DNA of 27,183 nucleotides. Source: Nitrosomonadales bacterium (GTDB taxonomy: Bacteria > Pseudomonadota > Gammaproteobacteria > Burkholderiales > Sulfuricellaceae). The notes beneath the pieces were generated by a model that was given only the letters and a program-made list of their open reading frames with translations, was not told the DNA's origin and did not search any database. Both the position numbers and the translations under genes were made by a program. This document shows, in pieces, positions 7,870 through 14,908 of the stretch. Where the stretch lies: assembly GCA_003104895.1 (NCBI GenBank), contig PQAG01000062.1:30087-57269 (forward strand). The letters run 5' to 3'. Each line of letters begins with the position of its first letter. The first letter of the stretch is position 1.

Positions 7870-8892
7870 TCAGTCAGCTCCTTGTTCTTGATTTAACAGT
7901 GAAGTTTGTTCGGAAATCCGCCGCAACACGCCGTTGCGCACTTCTCCAACAGCGGTTTCAATGGCGAACTGGTAGGCGAAACTGTCGGCCGAGCCGTGGC
8001 TTTTCACCACAATACCGCGCAGGCCAAGCAAGCTTGCGCCATTGTAACGGCGGTGGTCCATGCGTTTCTTGAATGCGCTCAACACCGGCAACGCAAGCAG
8101 GCCGAGCAGCTTGGTAAACAGATTGCGCCTGAATTCCTGGCGCAGGAAACTGCCCATCATCTGGGCCAGTCCTTCCGATGTTTTCAGCGCCACATTGCCG
8201 ACGAAGCCATCACAAACCACCACGTCGGCCGTGCCTTTGTAAATATCGTCGCCTTCGATATTGCCGTAAAAGTTGAGGTGGCTGTTGCGCAGCAGTTCGC
8301 CCGCCTGCTTCACCACATCGTTGCCCTTGATATCCTCTTCGCCGATGTTCAGCAGGCCGACCGTTGGATTTTCCTTGTGTTCCACTGCCGATGCCAGCAT
8401 CGCCCCCATGATGCCGAACTGCAGCAGATGCTCCGCGCTGCAATCCACATTAGCGCCCAGATCAAGCACATGGACATGCCCCTTGAGGCTGGGCAGCATG
8501 CTGGCGATTGCGGGGCGGTCAATACCGGGCAGCGTTTTCAGAACAAAACGGGAAATGGCCATCAGGGCACCGGTATTTCCGGCTGACACGCAGGCATTGG
8601 CCTCGCCACTCTTGACCAGGTTGATCGCCACCCGCATGGAGGAATCTTTTTTGCTGCGCAGGGCCTGCGCAGGCGGATCGTCCATGGTCACCACTTCACT
8701 GGCATGGTGAATACGCAGGCGCGGACCCACCGCTGCACGGCATGCGCTAAGTTCGAACTCGATGGCCTCAGTCAGGCCGACCAGAACGATATTGACGTCT
8801 GCATCTTTGCGCAGGATTTCCAGCGCAGCGGGCACGGTGACGTGCACGCCATGGTCGCCTCCCATGGCGTCAATCGCAACGGTAATATCCAT
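7870..8892 (-). CDS. plsX: phosphate acyltransferase PlsX
   Basis: PlsX converts acyl-ACP to acyl-phosphate, the donor used by PlsY for the first acylation of glycerol-3-phosphate, so it links Fab to phospholipid synthesis. The 340-residue protein opens with the diagnostic IAVDAMGGD-like segment (AIDAMGGDHG, 7-16). It contains SAGNTGA (about 103-109), LDLGANVD and DGFVGNVALK. No convincing Shine-Dalgarno lies before the ATG at 8892; instead the 63-base spacer after rpmF holds two palindromic structures. It abuts fabH with no gap. Confidence 0.97.
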   Translation of the reverse strand: MDITVAIDAMGGDHGVHVTVPAALEILRKDADVNIVLVGLTEAIEFELSACRAAVGPRLRIHHASEVVTMDDPPAQALRSKKDSSMRVAINLVKSGEANACVSAGNTGALMAISRFVLKTLPGIDRPAIASMLPSLKGHVHVLDLGANVDCSAEHLLQFGIMGAMLASAVEHKENPTVGLLNIGEEDIKGNDVVKQAGELLRNSHLNFYGNIEGDDIYKGTADVVVCDGFVGNVALKTSEGLAQMMGSFLRQEFRRNLFTKLLGLLALPVLSAFKKRMDHRRYNGASLLGLRGIVVKSHGSADSFAYQFAIETAVGEVRNGVLRRISEQTSLLNQEQGAD

Positions 8893-8899
8893 TTAAGAA

Positions 8900-8939
8900 C
8901 AGCTGATCAGCTGCATGCGGCCGGAAGGAACCCGGCCGC
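8900..8939. repeat. tandem palindromes between rpmF and plsX
   Basis: Two symmetrical elements fill the spacer. At 8917-8924 and 8932-8939 a perfect 8-base GC-only stem (GCGGCCGG / CCGGCCGC) encloses a 7-base loop. At 8900-8913 lies the perfect 14-base palindrome CAGCTGATCAGCTG. In the mRNA the strong hairpin comes first after the rpmF stop, and the palindrome ends about seven bases before the plsX ATG. There is no T-run, so an intrinsic terminator is unlikely. An RNA processing or stability site, or control of plsX initiation, is plausible. Confidence 0.55.
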
Positions 8940-8955
8940 GGATGGGATAAGTTTC

Positions 8956-9135
8956 TTATTCGCCTTTGGCGCGAGCAACCTTGCGCCCACGGTAAAAGCC
9001 GCTCGGGCTGACATGGTGACGCAGATGCACTTCACCCGTGGTAGGCTCAACCGCCAGCGGCGGGTTGGTGAGAAAATCGTGTGCGCGGTGCATGCCACGC
9101 TTGGATGGGGATTTCTTGTTCTGCTGAACGGCCAT
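8956..9135 (-). CDS. rpmF: 50S ribosomal protein L32
   Basis: This 59-residue basic protein was read directly from the minus strand. It begins MAVQQNKKSPSKRGMHRAHD and ends VARAKGE, the usual L32 pattern. It is a structural component of the large ribosomal subunit. AAGGAG lies six to seven bases before the ATG at 9135. It sits between yceD and plsX, the conserved order in proteobacteria. This type lacks the zinc-binding CxxC pairs seen in some L32 proteins. Confidence 0.97.
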   Translation of the reverse strand: MAVQQNKKSPSKRGMHRAHDFLTNPPLAVEPTTGEVHLRHHVSPSGFYRGRKVARAKGE

Positions 9136-9153
9136 TTCAAACTCCTTGAATAA

Positions 9154-9654
9154 TCACTTAACCTTCAGTGCCGCAAGGACACCAAACGGGTTGTTTCCTT
9201 TTTCATTTACCGGCTTCTCCACGCCCTTCCCCAGACATAATTCCGGAGGATGCAGGGGCGAAATCGGCAAACTCAACAAGATTTCATCTTCAACCAGCGC
9301 CAGCACATCCATTTCAGCACTGACCGGTATCGAATCCACTTCCTCATCGCCATCATCAAGATCATCAAACTGCGTGGCGCCCTGCACCAGCCGCAAGCGG
9401 GACTCGACATGAAGCGGGTATTCCAACGCCTCAAGGCAACGCTGGCACTGTAAAACAAGCTTGCCATCAATACTGCAAATCAGAAGAGGCTCGCCTTTTG
9501 CGCCAGTTTTCCCTGACAGGGTATAATTCAGAGCACCTTGGTTTGACAGCAGCGAATCCTGCAACCTGGGAAATCCAGCCAGGGGAGCAGTGCCGCGTAT
9601 CACCCGCCCGTTCCGGGCAAAGTCAAGGTTATCGATTACAGCCTGTTCAGACAT
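9154..9654 (-). CDS. yceD: YceD/DUF177 family protein
   Basis: YceD proteins are found next to rpmF throughout bacteria and have been tied to 23S rRNA accumulation; the biochemical role is not settled. This 166-residue copy has the family's CQRCLE motif (Cys70, Cys73) and an acidic middle (about 96-108). The frame remains open to a GTG at 9663, but I place the start at the ATG at 9654. It gives MSEQAVIDNLDFAR, close to relatives, and the GTG lies so near the predicted -10 that it would not be transcribed. First gene of the fab operon. No Shine-Dalgarno is visible. Confidence 0.9.
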   Translation of the reverse strand: MSEQAVIDNLDFARNGRVIRGTAPLAGFPRLQDSLLSNQGALNYTLSGKTGAKGEPLLICSIDGKLVLQCQRCLEALEYPLHVESRLRLVQGATQFDDLDDGDEEVDSIPVSAEMDVLALVEDEILLSLPISPLHPPELCLGKGVEKPVNEKGNNPFGVLAALKVK

Positions 9655-9663
9655 AAGCCGCAC

Positions 9664-9692
9664 ATGATATAATTTTTCGGCTTTTGTGTCAA
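9664..9692 (-). promoter_or_regulatory. predicted main promoter of the yceD-rpmF-plsX-fab operon
   Basis: The minus strand carries a perfect -35 TTGACA (9687-9692), a 17-base spacer and -10 TATCAT (9664-9669, five of six consensus positions). Transcription would begin around 9657, only a few bases before the yceD ATG at 9654. A variant -10 TATATC two bases upstream with a 15-base spacer is less likely. The box overlaps a divergent extended -10 on the other strand. Confidence 0.65.
9665..9673 (+). promoter_or_regulatory. predicted extended -10 promoter for the pyc operon
   Basis: The plus strand reads TGATATAAT at 9665-9673, a perfect extended -10 (TGnTATAAT). No good -35 lies 17-18 bases upstream, as is common for extended -10 promoters. 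Transcription would start near 9680 and give a leader of about 125 bases before pycA. It overlaps the -10 of the fab promoter on the opposite strand. Confidence 0.5.
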
Positions 9693-9698
9693 AAAGCC
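9679..9698. promoter_or_regulatory. inverted repeat over the fab -35 (possible operator)
   Basis: Perfect 7-base arms GGCTTTT (9679-9685) and AAAAGCC (9692-9698) flank a 6-base centre. The repeat covers the TTGACA -35 of the fab promoter and the predicted start point of the pyc transcript. It could be an operator, or a 5'-terminal hairpin in the pyc mRNA. No regulator is identified. Confidence 0.4.
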
Positions 9699-9804
9699 TT
9701 TAAGTTTTCTTGCCTTTTAGCCAAGGCGCCATCTGCTGTTCACGACCGATGCTGGCCCGCCGGTGCCAGAATCAGCAAAAACAAATTGGGATTCGGGTTG
9801 TCAC

Positions 9805-11223
9805 GTGATCAAGAAAATTCTTATTGCCAACCGCGGTGAAATTGCCGTCCGCATCGTGCGTGCCTGTTCCGAGATGGGCATCAAGTCGGTGGCCATCTAC
9901 ACCGATGCGGACCGCCATGCGCTGCATGTAAAGAAAGCAGACGAAGCCTACAACATCGGCTCCGACCCGGTCATTGGCTACCTCAACGCGCACAACATCG
10001 TCAATCTCGCGGCCGCCGCCGGCTGCGACGCACTTCATCCCGGCTATGGTTTCCTCTCGGAAAACCCCGTACTGGCAGAAATCTGTGCCAAGCGCGGCAT
10101 CGCCTTCATCGGCCCGTCTGCCAAAGTCATTCACCAGATGGGCGACAAGATCCAGGCGCGCAAGGCCATGATTGATGCCGGCGTGCCCGTCGTGCCAGGC
10201 AGCGAAGGCAACCTGGACAATGTGGAAGAGGCCCGCCAGCTGGCAAGCAAGATCGGCTACCCGGTCATGCTCAAGGCCACCAACGGCGGGGGCGGACGTG
10301 GCATCCGGCGCTGCAACAGCGAGGAAGAACTGCTCAAGAATTATGATCGCGTGGTGTCCGAAGCCAGCAAGGCCTTTGGAAAACCGGAAGTATTTCTCGA
10401 AAAATGCGTGGTCAACCCGCGCCATATCGAGGTTCAGGTGCTGGGCGACAGCTTTGGCAACGTCATTCACCTGTTCGAGCGTGACTGCTCGATTCAGCGC
10501 CGCAACCAGAAGCTGATCGAGATCGCCCCTTCGCCCCAGCTCACCGAAGCGCAGCGCCGCTACATCGGCGACCTGGCAGTGGACGCTGCCAAGGCCGTAG
10601 GGTATGTCAACGCTGGCACGGTGGAGTTTCTGCTTAACGAGGATAACCAGTTCTATTTCATGGAAATGAACACCCGTCTGCAGGTGGAGCACACCGTCAC
10701 GGAAACCATTACCGGCATCGACATCGTGCAGGAGCAGATCCGCATCGCCAGCGGCCTGCCGCTGCAATACAAACAGAAAGATGTGAATTACCGCGGCTTT
10801 GCCATGGAATTCCGCATAAACGCGGAGGATCCGAAAAACGGCTTCCTGCCAAGCTTCGGCCGCATCACCCGCTATTACGCGCCGGGCGGCCCCGGCGTGC
10901 GCACCGACGCGGCCATGTACTCCGGCTATGTGATCCCCCCTTATTACGATTCCATGTGTGCAAAACTGACGGTATGGAATCTGACCTGGGAAGGCGTGGT
11001 GGCACGTGGCCAGCGCGCACTGAACGACATGGTGGTGTATGGCGTGAAAACGACCATCCCCTATTACCAGGAAATCCTGCAACACCCCGATTTCAGCTGC
11101 GGCCGGTTTGACACCAGCTTTGTCGAGGCCCACCCCGAACTGGTCAACTATTCAGTGCGCCCGCCCAAGGATTTGCTGGCTGCCGCCATTTCGGCAGCAA
11201 TCGCAGCCCACACAGGCCTATAA
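9805..11223 (+). CDS. pycA: pyruvate carboxylase subunit A (biotin carboxylase)
   Basis: This ATP-grasp enzyme carboxylates biotin on its partner with bicarbonate and ATP. Reading from the GTG at 9805 gives 472 residues starting IKKILIANRGEIAVRIVR, matching relatives. An in-frame GTG at 9763 would add 14 unrelated residues and is rejected. Motifs are the glycine-rich loop NGGGGRGIR (160-168), HIEVQ (207-211), ERDCSIQRRNQK (225-236), MEMNTRLQVEHTVTE (286-300) and Arg337 in EFRINAEDP. The pairing with pycB downstream (33-base gap) and the position apart from accB argue for two-subunit pyruvate carboxylase rather than acetyl-CoA carboxylase AccC, which is very similar. The product supplies oxaloacetate. 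Confidence 0.88.
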   Translation: MIKKILIANRGEIAVRIVRACSEMGIKSVAIYTDADRHALHVKKADEAYNIGSDPVIGYLNAHNIVNLAAAAGCDALHPGYGFLSENPVLAEICAKRGIAFIGPSAKVIHQMGDKIQARKAMIDAGVPVVPGSEGNLDNVEEARQLASKIGYPVMLKATNGGGGRGIRRCNSEEELLKNYDRVVSEASKAFGKPEVFLEKCVVNPRHIEVQVLGDSFGNVIHLFERDCSIQRRNQKLIEIAPSPQLTEAQRRYIGDLAVDAAKAVGYVNAGTVEFLLNEDNQFYFMEMNTRLQVEHTVTETITGIDIVQEQIRIASGLPLQYKQKDVNYRGFAMEFRINAEDPKNGFLPSFGRITRYYAPGGPGVRTDAAMYSGYVIPPYYDSMCAKLTVWNLTWEGVVARGQRALNDMVVYGVKTTIPYYQEILQHPDFSCGRFDTSFVEAHPELVNYSVRPPKDLLAAAISAAIAAHTGL

Positions 11224-11256
11224 ACATAATGAAGCCCAAAATTCAGGAAATAGAGC

Positions 11257-13122
11257 ATGGCTAAAGTTTTCATCAGCGAACTCGTCTTGCGTGACGGCCA
11301 CCAGTCCCTGATCGCAACCCGCATGCGCACCGAGGATATGCTGCCCATCTGCAAGAAGCTCGACAGCATCGGCTTCTGGTCGCTGGAGGCCTGGGGCGGA
11401 GCCACTTTCGACGCCTGCGTGCGCTTCCTGCGCGAAGATCCCTGGGACCGCCTCAAAAAACTGCGCAAGGCATTGCCCAACACCCGCATCCAGATGCTGC
11501 TGCGCGGGCAGAACCTGCTCGGCTACCGCCATTATTCGGACGACGTGGTGCGCGCATTCGTGCAGAAATCCGCCGACAACGGCGTGGACGTATTCCGTGT
11601 CTTCGACGCCATGAACGACCTGCGCAACATGAAGGTTTCCGTCGAAGCCGTGAAGAATGCCGGCAAGATTGCCGAAGGCGCCATCAGCTATACCACCAGC
11701 CCGGTGCATGACATTGCCTATTTCGTCCAGATGGCGCGGGAACTGGAAGCCATGGGCTGCGACACCCTGGCCATCAAGGACATGGCCGGCCTCTTGACCC
11801 CCTACCACACGGGTGAACTGGTGAAAGCGCTGAAAGCCGCCACTTCCCTCCCGATCCACCTGCACAGCCACGCCACTTCCGGCCTGTCCGCCATGTGCTT
11901 CCTCAAGGGCGTGGAAAACGGCGCCACCATTCTCGACACCAGCAATTCCTCCTTTGGCGAGGGCGCCAGCCATTCCTCCACGGAAAGCATCGTCGCCGCG
12001 CTGGCCGGCACGGAATTCGACACCGGCCTGGATCTGGCGGCATTGCAGGAAATCACCGCCTATTTCCGCGAGGCGCGCAAGAAATACTGGCAGTATGAAA
12101 GCGACTTCACCGGCGTGGATACGCGCGTGCTGGTCAATCAGGTGCCCGGCGGCATGATTTCCAACCTCTCCAACCAGTTGAAGGAACAAGGCGCGCTCAA
12201 CCGCATGGACGAGGTGCTGGCGGAAATTCCCCGCGTGCGCGAAGACCTCGGCTTCCCGCCGCTGGTCACGCCCACCTCGCAGATCGTTGGAACGCAGTCG
12301 GTACTGAACGTGCTCACCGGCGAGCGTTACAAGTCAGTCACCACCGAAGTGAAGAACTATCTGCAGGGACGCTACGGCAAGGCCCCCGGGACCGTCAATT
12401 CGGAAGTGCGCAGCATCGCCATCGGCAGCCAGGAAGTCATCACCTGCCGCCCGGCAGACCTGCTGGGAGACGAGATGGACAAGCTGCGCGGGGAGATCGA
12501 AAGCCTGGCCAAGAGCGAGGAGGATGTGCTGACCTATGCCATGTTCCCGGAACTGGGCCGCAACTTCCTGCAGGAGCGCGCCGCTGGCGCATTGAAGCCG
12601 GAGCAGCTGCTGCCCCCGGACACCAATCTGGCTTGCGGTCCTTTCTATGCCGCCAACGAATTCAATGTCACCCTGCACGGCGAGACCTACCACATTCACG
12701 TCACCGGGTCGGGCCAGCACGGAGCGGATACGCGCCCCTTCTACGTTTCCGTGGATGGCGTATCCGAGGAGGTGCTGGTCGAAGCCTTGAGCGAAATCGA
12801 GGTCTATGGCGGCCCGGGCGGAGTTGCGACAGGCAGTGGAAAAGCCCGGGAATCGGGCGGCGAGAAGAAATCCCCGGCAGGCAAACGCCCGCGCCCCACG
12901 CGCCCGGGGCATGTCACCACCGCGATGCCCGGCGTCATCGTCGAGGTGCTGGCACAAAAAGGAGCCACGGTCAGAGCGGGCGACCCGGTGCTGGTGATCG
13001 AGGCCATGAAAATGGAAAACGAGGTGCAGGCACCCATCGGCGGCACGGTGGTTGCGGTATTCGTGGCCAAGGGCGACAGCGTCACCCCCGATGAAGTCCT
13101 GATCGACATCCAGCCTGAATAA
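11257..13122 (+). CDS. pycB: pyruvate carboxylase subunit B (carboxyltransferase + biotin carrier)
   Basis: The 621-residue protein has an HMGL-like carboxyltransferase barrel (about 5-270), with Asp13 in LRDGHQS, the carboxylatable Lys174 in IKDMAG and metal ligands His203 and His205 in HLHSHATSG. A conserved carboxylase helical domain follows (about 290-480), then a Gly/Lys/Pro linker (about 515-550). The C-terminal biotinyl domain contains EAMKMENEV, where Lys585 carries biotin. It transfers carboxyl from biotin to pyruvate to make oxaloacetate. The same architecture occurs in the alpha subunit of Na+-pumping oxaloacetate decarboxylase, but no membrane beta or gamma subunit is nearby and a biotin carboxylase is, which favours pyruvate carboxylase. 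AGGAAATAGAGC precedes the ATG. The stop overlaps the maf start (TAATG). Confidence 0.9.
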   Translation: MAKVFISELVLRDGHQSLIATRMRTEDMLPICKKLDSIGFWSLEAWGGATFDACVRFLREDPWDRLKKLRKALPNTRIQMLLRGQNLLGYRHYSDDVVRAFVQKSADNGVDVFRVFDAMNDLRNMKVSVEAVKNAGKIAEGAISYTTSPVHDIAYFVQMARELEAMGCDTLAIKDMAGLLTPYHTGELVKALKAATSLPIHLHSHATSGLSAMCFLKGVENGATILDTSNSSFGEGASHSSTESIVAALAGTEFDTGLDLAALQEITAYFREARKKYWQYESDFTGVDTRVLVNQVPGGMISNLSNQLKEQGALNRMDEVLAEIPRVREDLGFPPLVTPTSQIVGTQSVLNVLTGERYKSVTTEVKNYLQGRYGKAPGTVNSEVRSIAIGSQEVITCRPADLLGDEMDKLRGEIESLAKSEEDVLTYAMFPELGRNFLQERAAGALKPEQLLPPDTNLACGPFYAANEFNVTLHGETYHIHVTGSGQHGADTRPFYVSVDGVSEEVLVEALSEIEVYGGPGGVATGSGKARESGGEKKSPAGKRPRPTRPGHVTTAMPGVIVEVLAQKGATVRAGDPVLVIEAMKMENEVQAPIGGTVVAVFVAKGDSVTPDEVLIDIQPE

Positions 13123-13697
13123 TGGAACTCATCCTCGCCTCCACCTCGCCCTACCGGCGCGACCTGCTGAACCGCCTGCAGGTGCCGTTCAGCACCTTTG
13201 CGCCGGATCTGGACGAATCCCCATTGCCGGGCGAAACCGCCGTTGAAACCGCCACCCGCCTGGCCGAAGCCAAGGCGCGCGTGGCGGGCGCACATTTTCC
13301 GGATGCCCTCATCATCGGCTCGGACCAGGTCGCCACGCTGGATGGAGAACAGCTCGGCAAGCCGCACACCCACGAAAACGCCACCTTGCAACTGCGCCGC
13401 ATGCGCGGCAGAAAGGTGGTGTTCAATACTGCCCTGTGCCTCTACAACAGCAAGACCGGCCGCGTGCAGAACCGTCTGATCCCGTTCACCGTGAGTTTCC
13501 GCGAGCTGAGCGATGCCCAGATCGAGCATTATCTCCTCAAGGAGCAGCCCTACAACTGCGCCGGCAGCGCCAAATCCGAAGGCTTGGGCATCGCCCTGAT
13601 CTCCAGGATGGAAGGCGACGACCCGAATGCCCTGATCGGGCTGCCGCTGATTGCTCTGATTGACATGCTCAATAACGAAAGCTTCCCGGTCATCTAA
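13122..13697 (+). CDS. yceF: Maf family nucleotide pyrophosphatase, YceF type
   Basis: Maf proteins hydrolyse non-canonical or modified nucleoside triphosphates; the YceF branch prefers 7-methyl-GTP. The 191 residues start with the substrate-binding LASTSPYRR (5-13) and have the catalytic Asp68 in IIGSDQV. YceF-type features are TLDGEQLGKP, CAGSAKSEGLGI and the tail GLPLIALIDML. The start shares one base with the pycB stop (TAATG), so translation is coupled. In E. coli and many proteobacteria yceF lies next to yceD-rpmF-plsX; here the two pyc genes sit between. Confidence 0.93.
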   Translation: MELILASTSPYRRDLLNRLQVPFSTFAPDLDESPLPGETAVETATRLAEAKARVAGAHFPDALIIGSDQVATLDGEQLGKPHTHENATLQLRRMRGRKVVFNTALCLYNSKTGRVQNRLIPFTVSFRELSDAQIEHYLLKEQPYNCAGSAKSEGLGIALISRMEGDDPNALIGLPLIALIDMLNNESFPVI

Positions 13698-13703
13698 CCT
13701 TTT

Positions 13704-14459
13704 ATGCCGGGCACTTTGTATCTGATCCCGACCACGCTTGGCCAAGGCAGCGAGCTTTCGGCCATTCTTCCCGAACAGGCCAGGCGCCTGGCTGCCACAT
13801 TGCGCACCTTTGTCTCCGAACACCCCAAAACCGCACGGCAGTTTCTGAAGCAGACCGGAACGGCGGTTGCGCTGCAGGAAATCCGCATGTCCACCCTGGA
13901 CGAGCACACGCGCAAGGAAGAACTGGAAAGCCTGCTGCAACCCCTGCTCGACGGGGAGGATGTCGGCCTGCTGTCCGAAGCCGGATGCCCGGCTGTGGCC
14001 GACCCTGGCGCCACCCTGGTGCGCCTCGCGCATGCGCGCAACATCCGGGTCGTGCCTCTGGTGGGCCCATCCTCCATCCTGCTCGCCCTGATGGGATCGG
14101 GGTTCAATGGCCAGAGCTTCGCCTTCCTCGGCTACCTGCCGGCAGAAAAATCCGAACGGATCAAGAAAATACAGGAAATCGAACAGCATTCGCTGCGCCT
14201 GAACCAGACCCAGATTTTCATCGAAACCCCCTACCGCAACCAGCAACTGTTGCAGGATCTGGTGGCCACCTGCGCGGGTGAAACCGAGTTGTGCATCGCC
14301 ACGGATCTGACCCTGGCAAGCGAACGCATCAGCACAAGAAGCATTGCCGAATGGAAAGGGAAACTACCGGATTGCGACAAACACCCCACGGTATTTGTGC
14401 TTTACCGCAGGCCTGCGGACAAGGCAGTCAAGAAGGCAACTGCTCGGCAAAGGAAATGA
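13704..14459 (+). CDS. RsmI-like SAM-dependent methyltransferase (tetrapyrrole methylase fold)
   Basis: This 251-residue protein belongs to the same fold family as RsmI, the 16S rRNA C1402 2'-O-methyltransferase. The SAM-site loops SEAGCPAVADPG (91-102) and VGPSSILLALMGSG (120-133) and the following FAFLGYLPAEKSER are clear. The N-terminal LYLIPTTLG differs from the canonical IVATPIGN of RsmI, and the protein is shorter with a Lys/Arg-rich tail. It is therefore more likely a paralogue than RsmI itself; the substrate is unknown. It starts six bases after maf with no separate Shine-Dalgarno, suggesting coupling. Its last 32 bases overlap the convergent Rof-like gene. Confidence 0.82.
   Translation: MPGTLYLIPTTLGQGSELSAILPEQARRLAATLRTFVSEHPKTARQFLKQTGTAVALQEIRMSTLDEHTRKEELESLLQPLLDGEDVGLLSEAGCPAVADPGATLVRLAHARNIRVVPLVGPSSILLALMGSGFNGQSFAFLGYLPAEKSERIKKIQEIEQHSLRLNQTQIFIETPYRNQQLLQDLVATCAGETELCIATDLTLASERISTRSIAEWKGKLPDCDKHPTVFVLYRRPADKAVKKATARQRK
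14405..14418. repeat. perfect 14-base palindrome at a convergent gene junction
   Basis: CCGCAGGCCTGCGG is a perfect palindrome inside the last codons of the methyltransferase gene and ten bases beyond the stop of the convergent Rof-like gene. It could fold as a five-pair stem with a four-base loop in either transcript. No T-run follows on either strand, so terminator function is doubtful. Confidence 0.4.
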
Positions 14460-14673
14460 TGCTGTCGAGCCGGATCTCGATGACCTCGCCGGTTCCGCTT
14501 ACCCTGAATTTAAGCCATTCAGCACCGCTGCGTGTCGCCACGTCGAGCGGCATCACGGTCTGACGGATTTTTTCCGGACCCTGGCGGAATTCGATCTGCA
14601 AGGGGATCTTGCGCAGGACACTGAATTCGAGGCGCTCGTGCTGAGCGCATGAGATGGGCTGATACTCGATCAC
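14428..14673 (-). CDS. Rof-like Rho-binding antiterminator
   Basis: This 81-residue protein resembles E. coli Rof (YaeO), a small Sm-fold-like protein that binds Rho and blocks its loading on RNA. Matching features are YQPISC at 4-9, a following LEFSVL stretch, GAEWL at 50-54 and IRLDSIISF at 67-75, in the same order and spacing as in Rof. The start is GTG at 14673, nine bases after the stop of the membrane microprotein; the Shine-Dalgarno is weak, suggesting coupled translation. Its 3' end overlaps the convergent methyltransferase by 32 bases. The family call rests on pattern memory, and Rho antagonism is inferred. Confidence 0.72.
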   Translation of the reverse strand: MIEYQPISCAQHERLEFSVLRKIPLQIEFRQGPEKIRQTVMPLDVATRSGAEWLKFRVSGTGEVIEIRLDSIISFAEQLPS

Positions 14674-14682
14674 GCAGAAAAA

Positions 14683-14820
14683 TCAGAGAAAAATGACAGC
14701 CGGGAATACCGCCGCCGCCAGCACCAGCACCAGCCATTCCATGTTATGGCGCGCCAGCCAGCCGGTGAAATGCGCGACCAGTATCGCGATGGCAACGATA
14801 TAGAATGCTATGAAAGCCAT
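14683..14820 (-). CDS. small two-helix membrane protein, unknown function
   Basis: This 45-residue hydrophobic protein starts at the ATG at 14820, where AAGGA sits eight bases upstream. The frame is open further upstream, but that part overlaps the isomerase gene and lacks membrane-protein character. There are two hydrophobic segments, about 3-18 and 29-45, separated by a short turn with TGWLARHN, so it is probably a helical hairpin in the inner membrane. I do not recognise a family. It lies between the FKBP isomerase and the Rof-like gene and is probably cotranscribed with both. Confidence 0.65.
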   Translation of the reverse strand: MAFIAFYIVAIAILVAHFTGWLARHNMEWLVLVLAAAVFPAVIFL

Positions 14821-14867
14821 GAAACTTTTCCTTGTACAGGTTTTGGGTACAGGATATCCAGTTTTCG

Positions 14868-14905
14868 CTGGCAAGACAATCAGGAACTCCCTTGCCAGAC
14901 AAGGG
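14868..14905. repeat. two overlapping, mutually exclusive hairpins
   Basis: Arm pair A is CTGGCAAG (14868-14875) and CTTGCCAG (14891-14898), eight perfect pairs with a 15-base loop. Arm pair B is CCCTTG (14889-14894) and CAAGGG (14900-14905), six pairs with a five-base loop. The two share bases 14891-14898, so only one can form at a time. The element lies between the isomerase stop and the microprotein start. No T-run follows, so it is not a classic attenuator terminator. Confidence 0.45.
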
Positions 14906-14908
14906 CCG

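Noticed and set aside
9763..9804. GTG start giving 14 more residues on pycA
   Set aside because: No ribosome site and no similarity; relatives start at IKKILIANRG.
9772..11133. 453-codon open frame opposite pycA
   Set aside because: It is the antisense of a clear biotin carboxylase gene with every catalytic motif, and the translation is His/Val/Ala-rich without domain resemblance. GC-rich codon bias produces such frames.
11257..13122. Alpha subunit of sodium-pumping oxaloacetate decarboxylase
   Set aside because: No beta or gamma membrane subunits nearby, while a biotin carboxylase gene is directly upstream.
12804..14246. 480-codon open frame opposite pycB, maf and the methyltransferase
   Set aside because: It spans three well-supported genes in reverse, which a real protein would hardly do; composition is shadow-like.
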